Translations under genes and position numbers: made by a program | The notes under the pieces: generated by a model | The model's database searches: none | Told to the model about the DNA's origin: nothing | Seen by the model: only the letters and a program-made list of their open reading frames with translations | Source: Ruminococcus flavefaciens | Lineage (GTDB): Bacteria; Bacillota; Clostridia; Oscillospirales; Ruminococcaceae | DNA: 42,114 bases | Direction: 5' to 3' | Assembly: GCA_002310115.1 (NCBI GenBank) | Contig: DBYI01000114.1 | Coordinates: forward strand, 1-42,114 | Part shown: positions 7,627 through 15,239 of the stretch, piece after piece | How the letters are laid out: each line of letters starts with the position of its first letter | How positions within the stretch are numbered: position 1 is the stretch's first letter

Positions 7627-7884
7627 GTGAAAAAACATATCACTTATCTTAACATTTACTACAGCACCATGTTCACTTACATCATGCAAAAAAACAATGT
7701 GTTCACCTATCCACCAAGCATAAATATATCGGATGAAAGCTATATAAAAAAGATTATTATGAATAATAACGTAAATGGACGCCAAACCGAATGGCAGTCA
7801 TTTTTGCACCATAAATTTCTCAAATCAAGCAAACTGCTTAACTCAGCATTTTTAACCACGAATAACAAGTTAGAAAACTATTGA
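7627..7884 (+). pseudogene. Probable frameshifted small lipoprotein gene
   Basis: GGAGGGG at 7613-7619 sits 7 bases before GTG at 7627, which begins VKKH. Read straight through, the frame is open to 7884 but has no signal peptide. If one base is dropped after the third codon, the product starts MKKISLILTFTTAPCSLTSC, a textbook lipoprotein signal with lipobox LTSC, followed by KKTMCSPIHQA and a stop. The match of ribosome site, basic start, hydrophobic core and lipobox suggests a lipoprotein gene damaged by a single-base insertion. The intact 86-codon frame may instead be a real small protein. Either way the function is unknown. It sits just before the sigma factor promoter. Confidence 0.4.
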
Positions 7885-7906
7885 TAAATCAAAAGATAAT
7901 TATAAC

Positions 7907-7935
7907 TTGACGTTTATTAGTTCAGATGATATAAT
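7907..7935 (+). promoter_or_regulatory. Sigma-A promoter of the sigma/anti-sigma operon
   Basis: TTGACG (7907-7912) and TATAAT (7930-7935) have an ideal 17-base spacer. The start would be near 7942, about 125 bases before the sigma factor ATG. The promoter is housekeeping in type, so autoregulation by the ECF factor itself is not evident here. Confidence 0.75.
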
Positions 7936-8066
7936 TTAATGTTGGGCAAAAAGAAAAAATGTTAAATAACGTTTAGGTTTTAGAATAATATGATCTGTGT
8001 AATACTTAATAATGTTATTTATGAAATTTATGGTGATTAAAAAACGAAACGCAGGGAGGAATGAAA

Positions 8067-8633
8067 ATGACAAGCAGAGAACTGGCAGAACTAATGCAAA
8101 AATCATCTGTCGACTGCCATAAAGCACTTGTCAAAGAATATGGAAGATATGTCTATGCTATTGTCTATAATAAACTCAGATGCTGCGGCACTAATGAAGA
8201 TATAGAAGAATGTGTCAGTGATGTCTTTGCAGATGTATTTATGAAATTTGAGTTTGATATATCATCCGAAAACGATATAAAGTATCTTATTGCAACTATC
8301 GCAAAAAGAAAAGCTATTGACAATTTCAGAAGATTAACGGTAACCGCGAGTCATACTGCTGAGATTGATGAAGACGACATGAACGAACTTGTCTCTGACT
8401 TCAGTGTTGACGAACACGTTAATCGTTCAGAACTCAGACGTATCCTTCTTGACAAGATAGATGAACTCGGCGATCCAGATTCAGCTATTCTTATCCAGAA
8501 ATTCTACTATAACAGAAGTTCCAAGGAAATAGCACAAAACCTTTCTATGACTGCTGGTACCGTCAGACAGAGATGTGCAAGGGCTATGGACAAGCTTCGC
8601 ACTAAGCTTGTGGACATAGGTATAACTTTTTAA
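8067..8633 (+). CDS. ECF-type RNA polymerase sigma factor
   Basis: A sigma-70 family protein of 188 residues, the usual ECF size. Region 2 covers about 15-90: the DIEECVSDVFADVF stretch matches the core-binding/-10 helices and AIDNFRR the following turn. Region 4 covers about 130-180, with the helix-turn-helix SSKEIAQNLSMTAGTVRQRC. The start is taken at 8067 because GGGAGG (8054-8059) is 7 bases from it, while the in-frame ATG at 8061 is too close. Fifteen bases separate its stop from the next gene, whose membrane topology is that of an anti-sigma factor. It probably redirects polymerase to a small regulon in response to an extracellular cue; targets cannot be seen here. Confidence 0.9.
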   Translation: MTSRELAELMQKSSVDCHKALVKEYGRYVYAIVYNKLRCCGTNEDIEECVSDVFADVFMKFEFDISSENDIKYLIATIAKRKAIDNFRRLTVTASHTAEIDEDDMNELVSDFSVDEHVNRSELRRILLDKIDELGDPDSAILIQKFYYNRSSKEIAQNLSMTAGTVRQRCARAMDKLRTKLVDIGITF

Positions 8634-8648
8634 GGGGAGGAAGAAGTT

Positions 8649-9983
8649 ATGAAAGATAAAGAATTATTTGATATCTTTGATGATGCGGATAATGATTCAA
8701 TTGAAAGACTTATTGATAAATGTCCAGAATTATCTGATGAACAGTTAGACAAAATATTTGTCATGAGCGAAACAAAATTTAAAAAGAATAAAAATAAAAC
8801 AGAAGAACCAAAGAGAGATAATACTATAAAAATGACAGAAAATGACGACGTTGAAGGAGTTGATGTTGTCAAGAAACCAGCGTGGTTCGGTATTCTGAGT
8901 ACGGCTGCATCTATAATTCTGATTGCAGGCATAGCTATCGGAAGTACCATAATGATTAGAGGTAATAAAAAAATCATCAACGATGACAGCAAGATACCAC
9001 CTGCTATTACAGTAACAACAACTGCTGTTACTGGCACAACCTCTGTATCTGTTAGTAATTATGTTTCAGTCGTTACAAGTATAGCAAACGTAACAGATCT
9101 CACCAACAACGCCAATGATACAACTTTTTCAGAGCAACCTGATTCAGAAACTACAACAGAAACCAAATCAGAAACCCAAACGGAAGCTACAGCAAAAGTT
9201 ACTGATGAAAGTGATTTTATTGCACAGTATGTTGGCAATTGGAGATATCAGACATCTCCTACTAATCAGGTTCACATTGACGGAGTTGATGCTGGCATCG
9301 TAGAAATAAAAAATGATGCAACATTCAAATATACTGATAATTATGGAAATGTAAAGACTGGTACAATAACAAAATACACGGAAAAAATAGGAGGCACCAT
9401 AATATTCGGTCTTAAGTTTTCTGGTAATTCATTCATAGGAAACGTTGCATATTGTTCAAATACAAATTCTGACGAATTACATTTCGGCAACGGCGATGCA
9501 GCTCGCCTTGTACGCGGAGATGAAAACCAGACATTAACTGAAATAGCTATGGAAAAGATAGGTAAATTCCAGGAGATAGACGGTATTCTTTCAGGTACTC
9601 TTGGTCACTATGACAACATTTTATTTACTGATAATAATACACGTTACTACAAAGTCACAGACAATCCCTCGATCTTTACTTTAGCAGAATTAAAAGAAAG
9701 AATCAACAATAATTTCACAGGTGAAGTAAAGGAAAGTTTAATGAAAGAGTGCGATACCCGTTTCAAAGAAAAAGATGGTGCTCTTTATGAAAGTGTAATT
9801 ATCAGAGAAGTGAATTCAATCAACACTAATGGTGGAGTAGTTGTTTCAGAATACAACGATGAGTATTTCACGGCCAAAACAAATGAAGAAAGCTTTACGG
9901 AAGGAAAAGGCCGCACAACAGTAGAGTTTAAGCTTGAAAACGGAGAATGGAAGATCATCAGTTATTCCTACGAAAACAAATAA
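8649..9983 (+). CDS. Probable membrane anti-sigma factor with extracellular sensor domains
   Basis: A 444-residue single-pass protein directly downstream of the sigma gene, with GGGGAGG before its ATG. Residues 1-75 are cytoplasmic, acidic and rich in short helices (KELFDIFDDADND, CPELSDEQLDKI), suited to bind a sigma factor. There is no zinc-binding anti-sigma motif. The membrane helix is at about 78-103. A Thr/Ser-rich stalk spans about 118-185. Residues 190-290 start with YVGNWRY and resemble a lipocalin-like beta barrel. Residues 335-444 resemble the IseA/YoeB-type fold (YYKVTD...F.LAELKERI...WKIISYSYE). Ruminococci and clostridia use such pairs to sense polysaccharide or envelope state; the signal for this one is unknown. 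The role as anti-sigma comes from position and topology. Confidence 0.7.
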   Translation: MKDKELFDIFDDADNDSIERLIDKCPELSDEQLDKIFVMSETKFKKNKNKTEEPKRDNTIKMTENDDVEGVDVVKKPAWFGILSTAASIILIAGIAIGSTIMIRGNKKIINDDSKIPPAITVTTTAVTGTTSVSVSNYVSVVTSIANVTDLTNNANDTTFSEQPDSETTTETKSETQTEATAKVTDESDFIAQYVGNWRYQTSPTNQVHIDGVDAGIVEIKNDATFKYTDNYGNVKTGTITKYTEKIGGTIIFGLKFSGNSFIGNVAYCSNTNSDELHFGNGDAARLVRGDENQTLTEIAMEKIGKFQEIDGILSGTLGHYDNILFTDNNTRYYKVTDNPSIFTLAELKERINNNFTGEVKESLMKECDTRFKEKDGALYESVIIREVNSINTNGGVVVSEYNDEYFTAKTNEESFTEGKGRTTVEFKLENGEWKIISYSYENK

Positions 9984-10060
9984 GTATAAGTTTTCTAATT
10001 CAATGCTATATCATCGTTGTTTCCATCAAGAAAGCTTACAATCCTAAAGCCAGTATTATT

Positions 10061-10110
10061 AGCCTCTTTAGGTTGAGAGTGTCACACACTTTCCCTGACA
10101 TATTTCTGTT
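10061..10110 (+). mobile_element. Degenerate IS605-like end relic
   Basis: CCTCTTTAGG at 10063-10072 forms a short hairpin and is followed by TTGAGAGTGTCACACACTTT. The order and spacing match the better preserved copy at 11681-11735. The two copies, in the same orientation, bracket the DUF4349 gene with its promoter and terminator. Apart from this and the next terminator, the interval 9984-10403 holds nothing I recognise. Confidence 0.35.
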
Positions 10111-10238
10111 CAAATCTAAATAAGACAAACGAATATTCAAATGAATAATGTTGAATCAAGTGGAAGATTACTGTTATCTTGGTTATTACAGTTCAATCAA
10201 TCTCTAATACTCATTTACAATTAATTGCAATATAACAT

Positions 10239-10272
10239 ATAAACCGCCCATTGATGGGCGGTTTATGTTTTA
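10239..10272 (+). terminator. Rho-independent terminator after the anti-sigma gene
   Basis: A 13-bp perfect stem (10239-10251 with 10254-10266, core AAACCGCCCAT) has a two-base gap that must open into a small loop, followed by GTTTTAT. It lies 255 bases after the anti-sigma stop. Confidence 0.75.
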
Positions 10273-10403
10273 TCCATTGTCATTCTAGCATTGATGTGTT
10301 ATAAGGCATTAATTCTCTTCTACAGAAGTACTATTTCAAACTCGGATAGCAACATTTTTATTTCTTGTAAACGAATTTTAACTATATTGTTATGATATAT
10401 TCG

Positions 10404-10432
10404 TTGACTTATAACAAACAAAATGTTATTAT
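10404..10432 (+). promoter_or_regulatory. Sigma-A promoter of the DUF4349 lipoprotein gene
   Basis: TTGACT (10404-10409) and TATTAT (10427-10432) are spaced 17 bases apart. The start near 10439 gives a leader of under 30 nt before the ATG at 10467. Confidence 0.75.
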
Positions 10433-10466
10433 ATATGTACAAAACATACACAAAGGAGGAATAGAA

Positions 10467-11591
10467 ATGAGAAAAATACTATTACCGATTGCTCTAGCAT
10501 GTACTATTCTGCTCACTTCCTGCGGCTCGGGAATGAAAGCTGCAGACAGAGCTGAAAGCAATTCATTCGCACCACAGACTGATAATGCGGCTGAATACAA
10601 AAGTGATGAGGCTTACGCTGATTCGGAAGCATATGAAAACGGCGAAAGCAGTTCCATGAGCTACAAGCAGTCGGAGGTAAAGGCTATAAATAAGCAAATG
10701 CTCGTTTATTCATGTGATATGAGCATTGATGTTCTCGAATTCGATAAGGCGGTTGATCAAATACACGAGCTTATAAACAACTACAATGGCTTTATCGAAA
10801 GCGAAAACTACAACGATGGTGGAAGTACAACAAAATGGCAATATTCCGACAACGAGAAATGGAAAAACCTCTATGCTACCATAAGAATACCAAGTGCTGA
10901 TTATGAGGATTTCTGCAAGGCTGTCGAGGACATTGGTGATATGCGCCGCAAGAACTCTTCCGTGCAGAATCTTACAACTGAATATTCTGACCTCAAAACC
11001 ACCCTCAGTATTTACGAGGCAAAAGAAAAGCGTTACCTTGATATTCTTGCTGAAATAAAGAACGAACAGGACGCTATCGGAGTTGAGAACGAGCTTACAA
11101 ACATTCAGGTTGAGATTGCCAAGATAAAGACACGTATGAATAACATTGAAAATGACGTTGCTTATTCCTTCATTAATCTCACTCTGAACGAAGTCAGAGA
11201 ATACTCAGAGAAACCAATTATCGAGAGAACAGATACATTCGGACAGCGCTTAAAGAACACAATTTCTAAGACGTGGAGCAGTTTCCTTTATTTCCTTGAA
11301 AACCTACTGTTCATCATAATAAGAGTACTTCCGTTCCTGATTGTTTTCAGTATTATCATATTCATCATCGTAAAAATAATAAAATTCTTCTCCAAGCGTG
11401 CAGCAAAGCGTAAAAAAGAAAATTATCAGAAAAGAATGCAACAAGCTCCGCAAATGATGCAGGGAACTCCAATGCCACCAAATCCTCAGATGGTGCCGCC
11501 AAATGTACCACCACCAGCAATTGCACCTGCAGCTCCGTCACAAAGTAACACTGAAAACATCGACAATAACAACAATAAAGGCAATAAGTGA
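10467..11591 (+). CDS. DUF4349 lipoprotein
   Basis: A 374-residue lipoprotein. The true start is ATG 10467, preceded by AAAGGAGG; the in-frame ATG at 10392 lies inside the promoter and is rejected. The signal peptide ends in lipobox LTSC with Cys19. A low-complexity acidic linker runs to about residue 70. The DUF4349 domain covers about 73-310: a beta-alpha part (MLVYSCDMSIDVLEFDKAV), a coiled coil at about 185-230 (LSIYEAKEKRYLDILAEI) and a membrane helix at about 275-308. A basic stretch and a Pro/Met/Gln-rich tail follow. Members are envelope proteins of unknown function. It is a single-gene unit with its own promoter and a strong terminator. Confidence 0.9.
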   Translation: MRKILLPIALACTILLTSCGSGMKAADRAESNSFAPQTDNAAEYKSDEAYADSEAYENGESSSMSYKQSEVKAINKQMLVYSCDMSIDVLEFDKAVDQIHELINNYNGFIESENYNDGGSTTKWQYSDNEKWKNLYATIRIPSADYEDFCKAVEDIGDMRRKNSSVQNLTTEYSDLKTTLSIYEAKEKRYLDILAEIKNEQDAIGVENELTNIQVEIAKIKTRMNNIENDVAYSFINLTLNEVREYSEKPIIERTDTFGQRLKNTISKTWSSFLYFLENLLFIIIRVLPFLIVFSIIIFIIVKIIKFFSKRAAKRKKENYQKRMQQAPQMMQGTPMPPNPQMVPPNVPPPAIAPAAPSQSNTENIDNNNNKGNK

Positions 11592-11600
11592 CCTTTCTCA

Positions 11601-11640
11601 GAGGGTGTGATAAAGTAATTTATCACACCCTCACTTAATA
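11601..11640 (+). terminator. Strong terminator after the DUF4349 gene
   Basis: A 14-bp perfect stem, GAGGGTGTGATAAA (11601-11614) with 11619-11632, has a GTAA loop and starts 9 bases after the stop codon. The T-tract after it is weak (ACTTAATA). Confidence 0.85.
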
Positions 11641-11680
11641 TATTATTTTCTGTTTAGTTTCATCAATAGGCGACAGGATC

Positions 11681-11735
11681 CTCCTTCCTCTTTAGGTAGG
11701 AGAGAGTTCACGACATTTTCGCTGATATTTACTAC
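11681..11735 (+). mobile_element. Solo IS200/IS605-like end
   Basis: The hairpin has stems CTCC/GGAG and CCT/AGG around CTTT (11681-11702) and is followed by AGAGTTCACGACATTTTCGC. This resembles the right end of tnpB-type IS200/IS605 elements. No transposase or tnpB gene is next to it. The surrounding stretch 11641-11937 holds nothing else that I recognise. Confidence 0.45.
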
Positions 11736-11937
11736 TATATGACTTCGATAAGTATATTTGCAAAGATATATCTGGAATTATAGGAGTTATCTCAAAGTTC
11801 AACGCATAATATTCTCCGCTTAGACTATTTCCACAAACAACCTAGCAGATCAATTAGATTTCAAATAAAATATAGAAATCAAAACAGCCCTTAACAAGTA
11901 GCGGACATGTCATAAGAAAGATTGAAGAAATGTGTTT

Positions 11938-11977
11938 AAAAAGCGCAAAGAAGAAATAATCATTCTTTGCGCTTTTT
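11938..11977 (-). terminator. Bidirectional terminator after the GH9 cellulase gene
   Basis: A 14-bp perfect stem, AAAAAGCGCAAAGA (11938-11951) with 11964-11977, has a 12-base loop and A/T runs on both sides. It sits 13 bases after the stop of the minus-strand cellulase gene. Confidence 0.85.
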
Positions 11978-11990
11978 ATTAATATTAAAC

Positions 11991-14465
11991 TTATCTTGGC
12001 AGCTTATCTATCGTATGTAACAGAAATGCCTGTATAACCTGTGCGTCGCCTGTTGTAACGCCGTCGCCTCTGTCACTGACATCAGCGTTTGCAAGTCCCT
12101 TTGATGTAATATGAAACTCGTCTGAACCATTCACACCATACTTGTCAGGATTTGCAAGAGACTGCATGATTAGCACGGCATCGCCCATATCAACACTTTC
12201 ATCGCAATTAGCATCACCGTAAAGGCTAACTTCTTCATTTAGTTTGTCATTTTCTGTTATATCTGCTGTAGTCGTTGATTGCTGGGCATCCGAGCCTGTA
12301 TCCTCAGTAAGTGAAAGCAGATATGTAAACGGAGAATTCCAATATATAGTTATCTCGTTTGTGGAATAGCTCTCGGAATTATCAACATAACACTTAGCAG
12401 CTGGCTGATCCTGACAGTAAGCTTTTGCAGCGCTGTCCTCGAGATTCTGATTCACGCCGCCTGCAAGCATGCCCTTCATTGCATGACCCACAGCCATTGA
12501 AGGACGATGGTGGGGGTTTTCGGGAGATACAGTGCCGTATCCCGAAACAAAACAAGTACCAACAGGATTAACGCCAAGAAGATAATTCAGCTGAGCCTGA
12601 GCAGCATCATAATAACTCTGCTCACCTGTAAGCTCTCCTGCAAGAGCAAGTATAATACCTCCGTTTGCAATAGTCATATTGCTGCCCCAGTTGAACATCG
12701 AAATAGCTTGACCGTATGGTGAAGCCTCAGAAGTTCCGAGAAGCGACTTTGCCTGCTTTATAACAGCGCTTACAGCATTGTCATATGCAGTTTTGTATGT
12801 CTCAGAGCTCTTATCCGCGTTTTTCATTGTAATGAGAGCAATATTGCCATAGTCACCCACTGTTGACCAGTCAAGACCTGTAACAGATCTGCTTACACTT
12901 GAAAGGTACTTCTCGTCCCCTGTAGCGCGGTACATCTGAATCGCTGCCCAGTATCGCTCGTCCTTGTCGGTCTTATCGCCGTACTCTCCTGTAACAATAT
13001 CGGCAGGATTCTTGAATACAAAGTTAGGATTAGCCTCAAGCCAAGCCCATGACTTATCCGCAGCGTCCATACACTTCTTTGCAAAGTCCTTGTCATACTT
13101 CTCATAAAACTCAGCAGCAAGTGCCATAGAAGCACAGAAATCAGCGGTTGCAGTTGAGCTTACAGGAGTTACGATAAGCTCAGCTGTCTCCTTTGTTGGC
13201 ATAACGTACGCAGGGAAATTAGCACATGATACCTTGTGGTATGCACCACCGTCGGCAGCCTGCATTTTCATCATCCACTCCAGTTCAAAACGTGCCTCGT
13301 CAAGTATATCAGGAGTTCCGTTTCCGCTCTCTGGAATGCCAATATCATCACTGTAAAGCTCAGGTTCAGCCTCGTAAGCGTAAAGAAGATCTGCAACAGC
13401 TTTTGCCGCAGGGACAACGTATCTGCCATAGTCACCAGCATCATGCCAACCACCACTTACGTCTATCTTATCATTCGTGCCGTAAACTGTTGCCATGTCA
13501 GTATGACATGCCTCGTGACCAAAGTCCTTGTCCTCTATTTTAACGCCACAGCGCTGTAAATAGAGCATTCTCACACTGTCATCAAGAAGATTTGAATATA
13601 CTTTATCACCTATCTCGAATGTATAAGAATCATCAAGTCCCTCGCAGGAAATATAGTACTTGCCTGCATCTTTAACAGCAGAAAAGTCCCCTGTCCAGTT
13701 TGTCTCGTTTGCACTCTTGTTATCCGTCTTGTTTTCAAGCTTACCTGTGAAAACAGCCTTTTTAGTATCTGCATTGACCACCTTGAACTCGGTCTGATCG
13801 GTAACATCACGGAATACCGCTATTTTTGTTCCATTTTTCCTATAACCAACCTGATTTATATTTATAGACGGAGCATATGGACGGCTTGAAGCGTAATCAA
13901 CATTACTATCATCAACAAGCTCAAGTGAAACGTTATCGATAAAAATAGTATGTTCAGGAAGCTCTCCTTCGTACTTCTCCTGTATACCACAGTTGAATAC
14001 AAGCTTTGCCATGATGTCAGTTTCTGCCTCCATAGTGAACTCATAGTCCACAGTTTGAGGATCTGTTGTCAACTGAAGTCCCTTCCAGGTGTAAGCCTGA
14101 TAAGTGCCGCCGTTCTGCTGTATCATTCCCTCGATAAAACGGTCAACACTTGAAGAAATATCATACTTGAGACGATAAACACCATTCTGATAGAGCGGAA
14201 CTATGTCATAAAATACTTGTACTGCATAGTTCAGTTTTCCGACGCTGGAAACTGTCAGCGCAAGCTGTCCGTCCTCAATGCCGAGAGAGCATTTACCGCC
14301 GCTCTCCTTGTAGGTGCCCCAACCCGAGGTACCACTCTCAAATGTGGAATTGCTGATAATGTTTCCTGCGGCAATAACAGAAGATTCGCTGTAAGGCATA
14401 GCAGCCGCAATAGCTGTACAAGCTGCCAAAACAGCCGCACATCTTTTGATAGTAAGATTTTTCAT
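11991..14465 (-). CDS. GH9 endoglucanase with N-terminal CBM and C-terminal dockerin
   Basis: A secreted, 824-residue cellulosomal cellulase. ATG 14465 is chosen over an ATG 13 codons earlier because GAGAGGG precedes it and MKNLTIKRC starts a signal peptide (1 to about 33). Residues about 34-185 form a CBM4-type beta-sandwich. Residues 195-290 form the Ig-like domain usual in this GH9 group (INQVGYRKNGTKIAVF). Residues 295-720 are the GH9 alpha barrel: GGWHDAGDYGRY at 338-349 with the two catalytic-site Asp (342, 345), NPHHRPS at 650-656 and catalytic Glu704 in TNEIT. A linker leads to a complete two-repeat dockerin (748-824: DANCDESVDMGDAVLIMQ and DVSDRGDGVTTGDAQVIQ) of the R. flavefaciens type. 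It cleaves beta-1,4-glucan and docks on scaffoldin. Monocistronic. Confidence 0.95.
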   Translation of the reverse strand: MKNLTIKRCAAVLAACTAIAAAMPYSESSVIAAGNIISNSTFESGTSGWGTYKESGGKCSLGIEDGQLALTVSSVGKLNYAVQVFYDIVPLYQNGVYRLKYDISSSVDRFIEGMIQQNGGTYQAYTWKGLQLTTDPQTVDYEFTMEAETDIMAKLVFNCGIQEKYEGELPEHTIFIDNVSLELVDDSNVDYASSRPYAPSININQVGYRKNGTKIAVFRDVTDQTEFKVVNADTKKAVFTGKLENKTDNKSANETNWTGDFSAVKDAGKYYISCEGLDDSYTFEIGDKVYSNLLDDSVRMLYLQRCGVKIEDKDFGHEACHTDMATVYGTNDKIDVSGGWHDAGDYGRYVVPAAKAVADLLYAYEAEPELYSDDIGIPESGNGTPDILDEARFELEWMMKMQAADGGAYHKVSCANFPAYVMPTKETAELIVTPVSSTATADFCASMALAAEFYEKYDKDFAKKCMDAADKSWAWLEANPNFVFKNPADIVTGEYGDKTDKDERYWAAIQMYRATGDEKYLSSVSRSVTGLDWSTVGDYGNIALITMKNADKSSETYKTAYDNAVSAVIKQAKSLLGTSEASPYGQAISMFNWGSNMTIANGGIILALAGELTGEQSYYDAAQAQLNYLLGVNPVGTCFVSGYGTVSPENPHHRPSMAVGHAMKGMLAGGVNQNLEDSAAKAYCQDQPAAKCYVDNSESYSTNEITIYWNSPFTYLLSLTEDTGSDAQQSTTTADITENDKLNEEVSLYGDANCDESVDMGDAVLIMQSLANPDKYGVNGSDEFHITSKGLANADVSDRGDGVTTGDAQVIQAFLLHTIDKLPR

Positions 14466-14525
14466 TTTTGATTCCCTCTCAATTACATTTGCGCCGAGTA
14501 ACATTATGTGCTATTTAAGTAATTT

Positions 14526-14562
14526 CATACAGTGCAGATACGGTACGTGCATACCGTGTATG
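14526..14562. promoter_or_regulatory. Inverted repeat in the cellulase leader, candidate operator
   Basis: CGGTA (14541-14545) and TACCG (14552-14556) pair around CGTGCA. Flanking ATA/TAT and CATAC/GTATG (14526-14530, 14558-14562) extend the symmetry imperfectly. It lies between the cellulase promoter and its ATG, where a repressor would block transcription. Confidence 0.35.
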
Positions 14563-14624
14563 AATATCCAAAATGTTCACTATTATGCTAAACTCGGCAT
14601 ATTATTTTGTGCTTTCACATCTAT

Positions 14625-14653
14625 ATTGTATCAGAACATAATGCGGTATGCAA
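14625..14653 (-). promoter_or_regulatory. Promoter of the GH9 cellulase gene
   Basis: On the minus strand, TTGCAT (14653-14648) and TACAAT (14630-14625) are spaced 17 bases. The leader to ATG 14465 would be about 150 nt and contains the inverted repeat at 14526-14562. The rest of 14466-14803 holds no gene that I can support. Confidence 0.55.
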
Positions 14654-14803
14654 TAGTATTTCGCGCTTGTTATATAACATATCGTGCATTTGTTGGCATT
14701 AATGTGTTGCAGAAGTTAAGGGATCTATCTTTACTCATATAGTTGCTTTTTCTCTTAATCTATGTTACACTGAAACTATAATCAAACTATATATGGTGAT
14801 AAA

Positions 14804-15199
14804 ATGAAACAACTGTTATTAACAATAGATGTAAAATGCCACGAGCCTATTTCTGTCAAAGGTTCCGAGAGTGAGGTAATAATGGTTCCATTCGAATGAA
14901 CAGCTCACAGCGAACATTTTCACGGTGAAATCATGGGTAACGCTGTAGATACACAAAAATACAGTCTTAAAAGCGGCAAATGCAACTTTTCTGCACGTTA
15001 TATGCTGAAAGGCACCGACAAAAACGGAAAAAGCTGCAAACTTTTCATTGATAACGAGTTTATTGATGATAATGGCTGGAAACCGACCATAGTCACTGAC
15101 AGCGAGTACCTACACAACTGGGAAAAGCTCACACTAACAGCGTCTGTAGATGTTACAGAAATAAATGTTACCGTAAAGATATTTAGTTCTGATGTTTAA
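14804..15199 (+). pseudogene. DUF3237-like gene interrupted by one in-frame TGA
   Basis: From ATG 14804 the frame reads MKQLLLTIDVKCHEPISVKG, SESEVIMVPFE, then TGA (14897-14899), then TAHSEHFHGEIMGNAVDTQK. It stays open to TAA 15199, including CNFSARYMLKGTDKNGKSC and KPTIVTDSEYL. With the TGA read as a residue, the product is 131 residues and resembles the DUF3237 fold (FEGTA...F.G.I..G.VDTQ, SARY.L.GTD..G). As I recall the family, Gly is found at the TGA position, so a GGA to TGA change would explain it. There is no other damage, which suggests a recent loss. ATG 14933 could initiate a truncated product. DUF3237 function is unknown. The SUFU gene follows after 40 bases. Confidence 0.6.
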
Positions 15200-15239
15200 G
15201 GCTGTAATAAATGTAAATTTCATAGATAAGGAGCACAAT

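Noticed and set aside
10392..10466. Earlier start for the DUF4349 gene
   Set aside because: It lies within the promoter. ATG 10467 has AAAGGAGG and gives a lipoprotein signal peptide.
13226..13559. Two overlapping plus-strand frames of 105-107 codons
   Set aside because: Both are antisense shadows of the GH9 catalytic domain.
14897..14899. TGA as selenocysteine or reassigned codon
   Set aside because: The neighbours use TGA as a stop (for example capE), the expected residue is Gly and not Cys, and no selenocysteine insertion signal was seen. A nonsense mutation is simpler.
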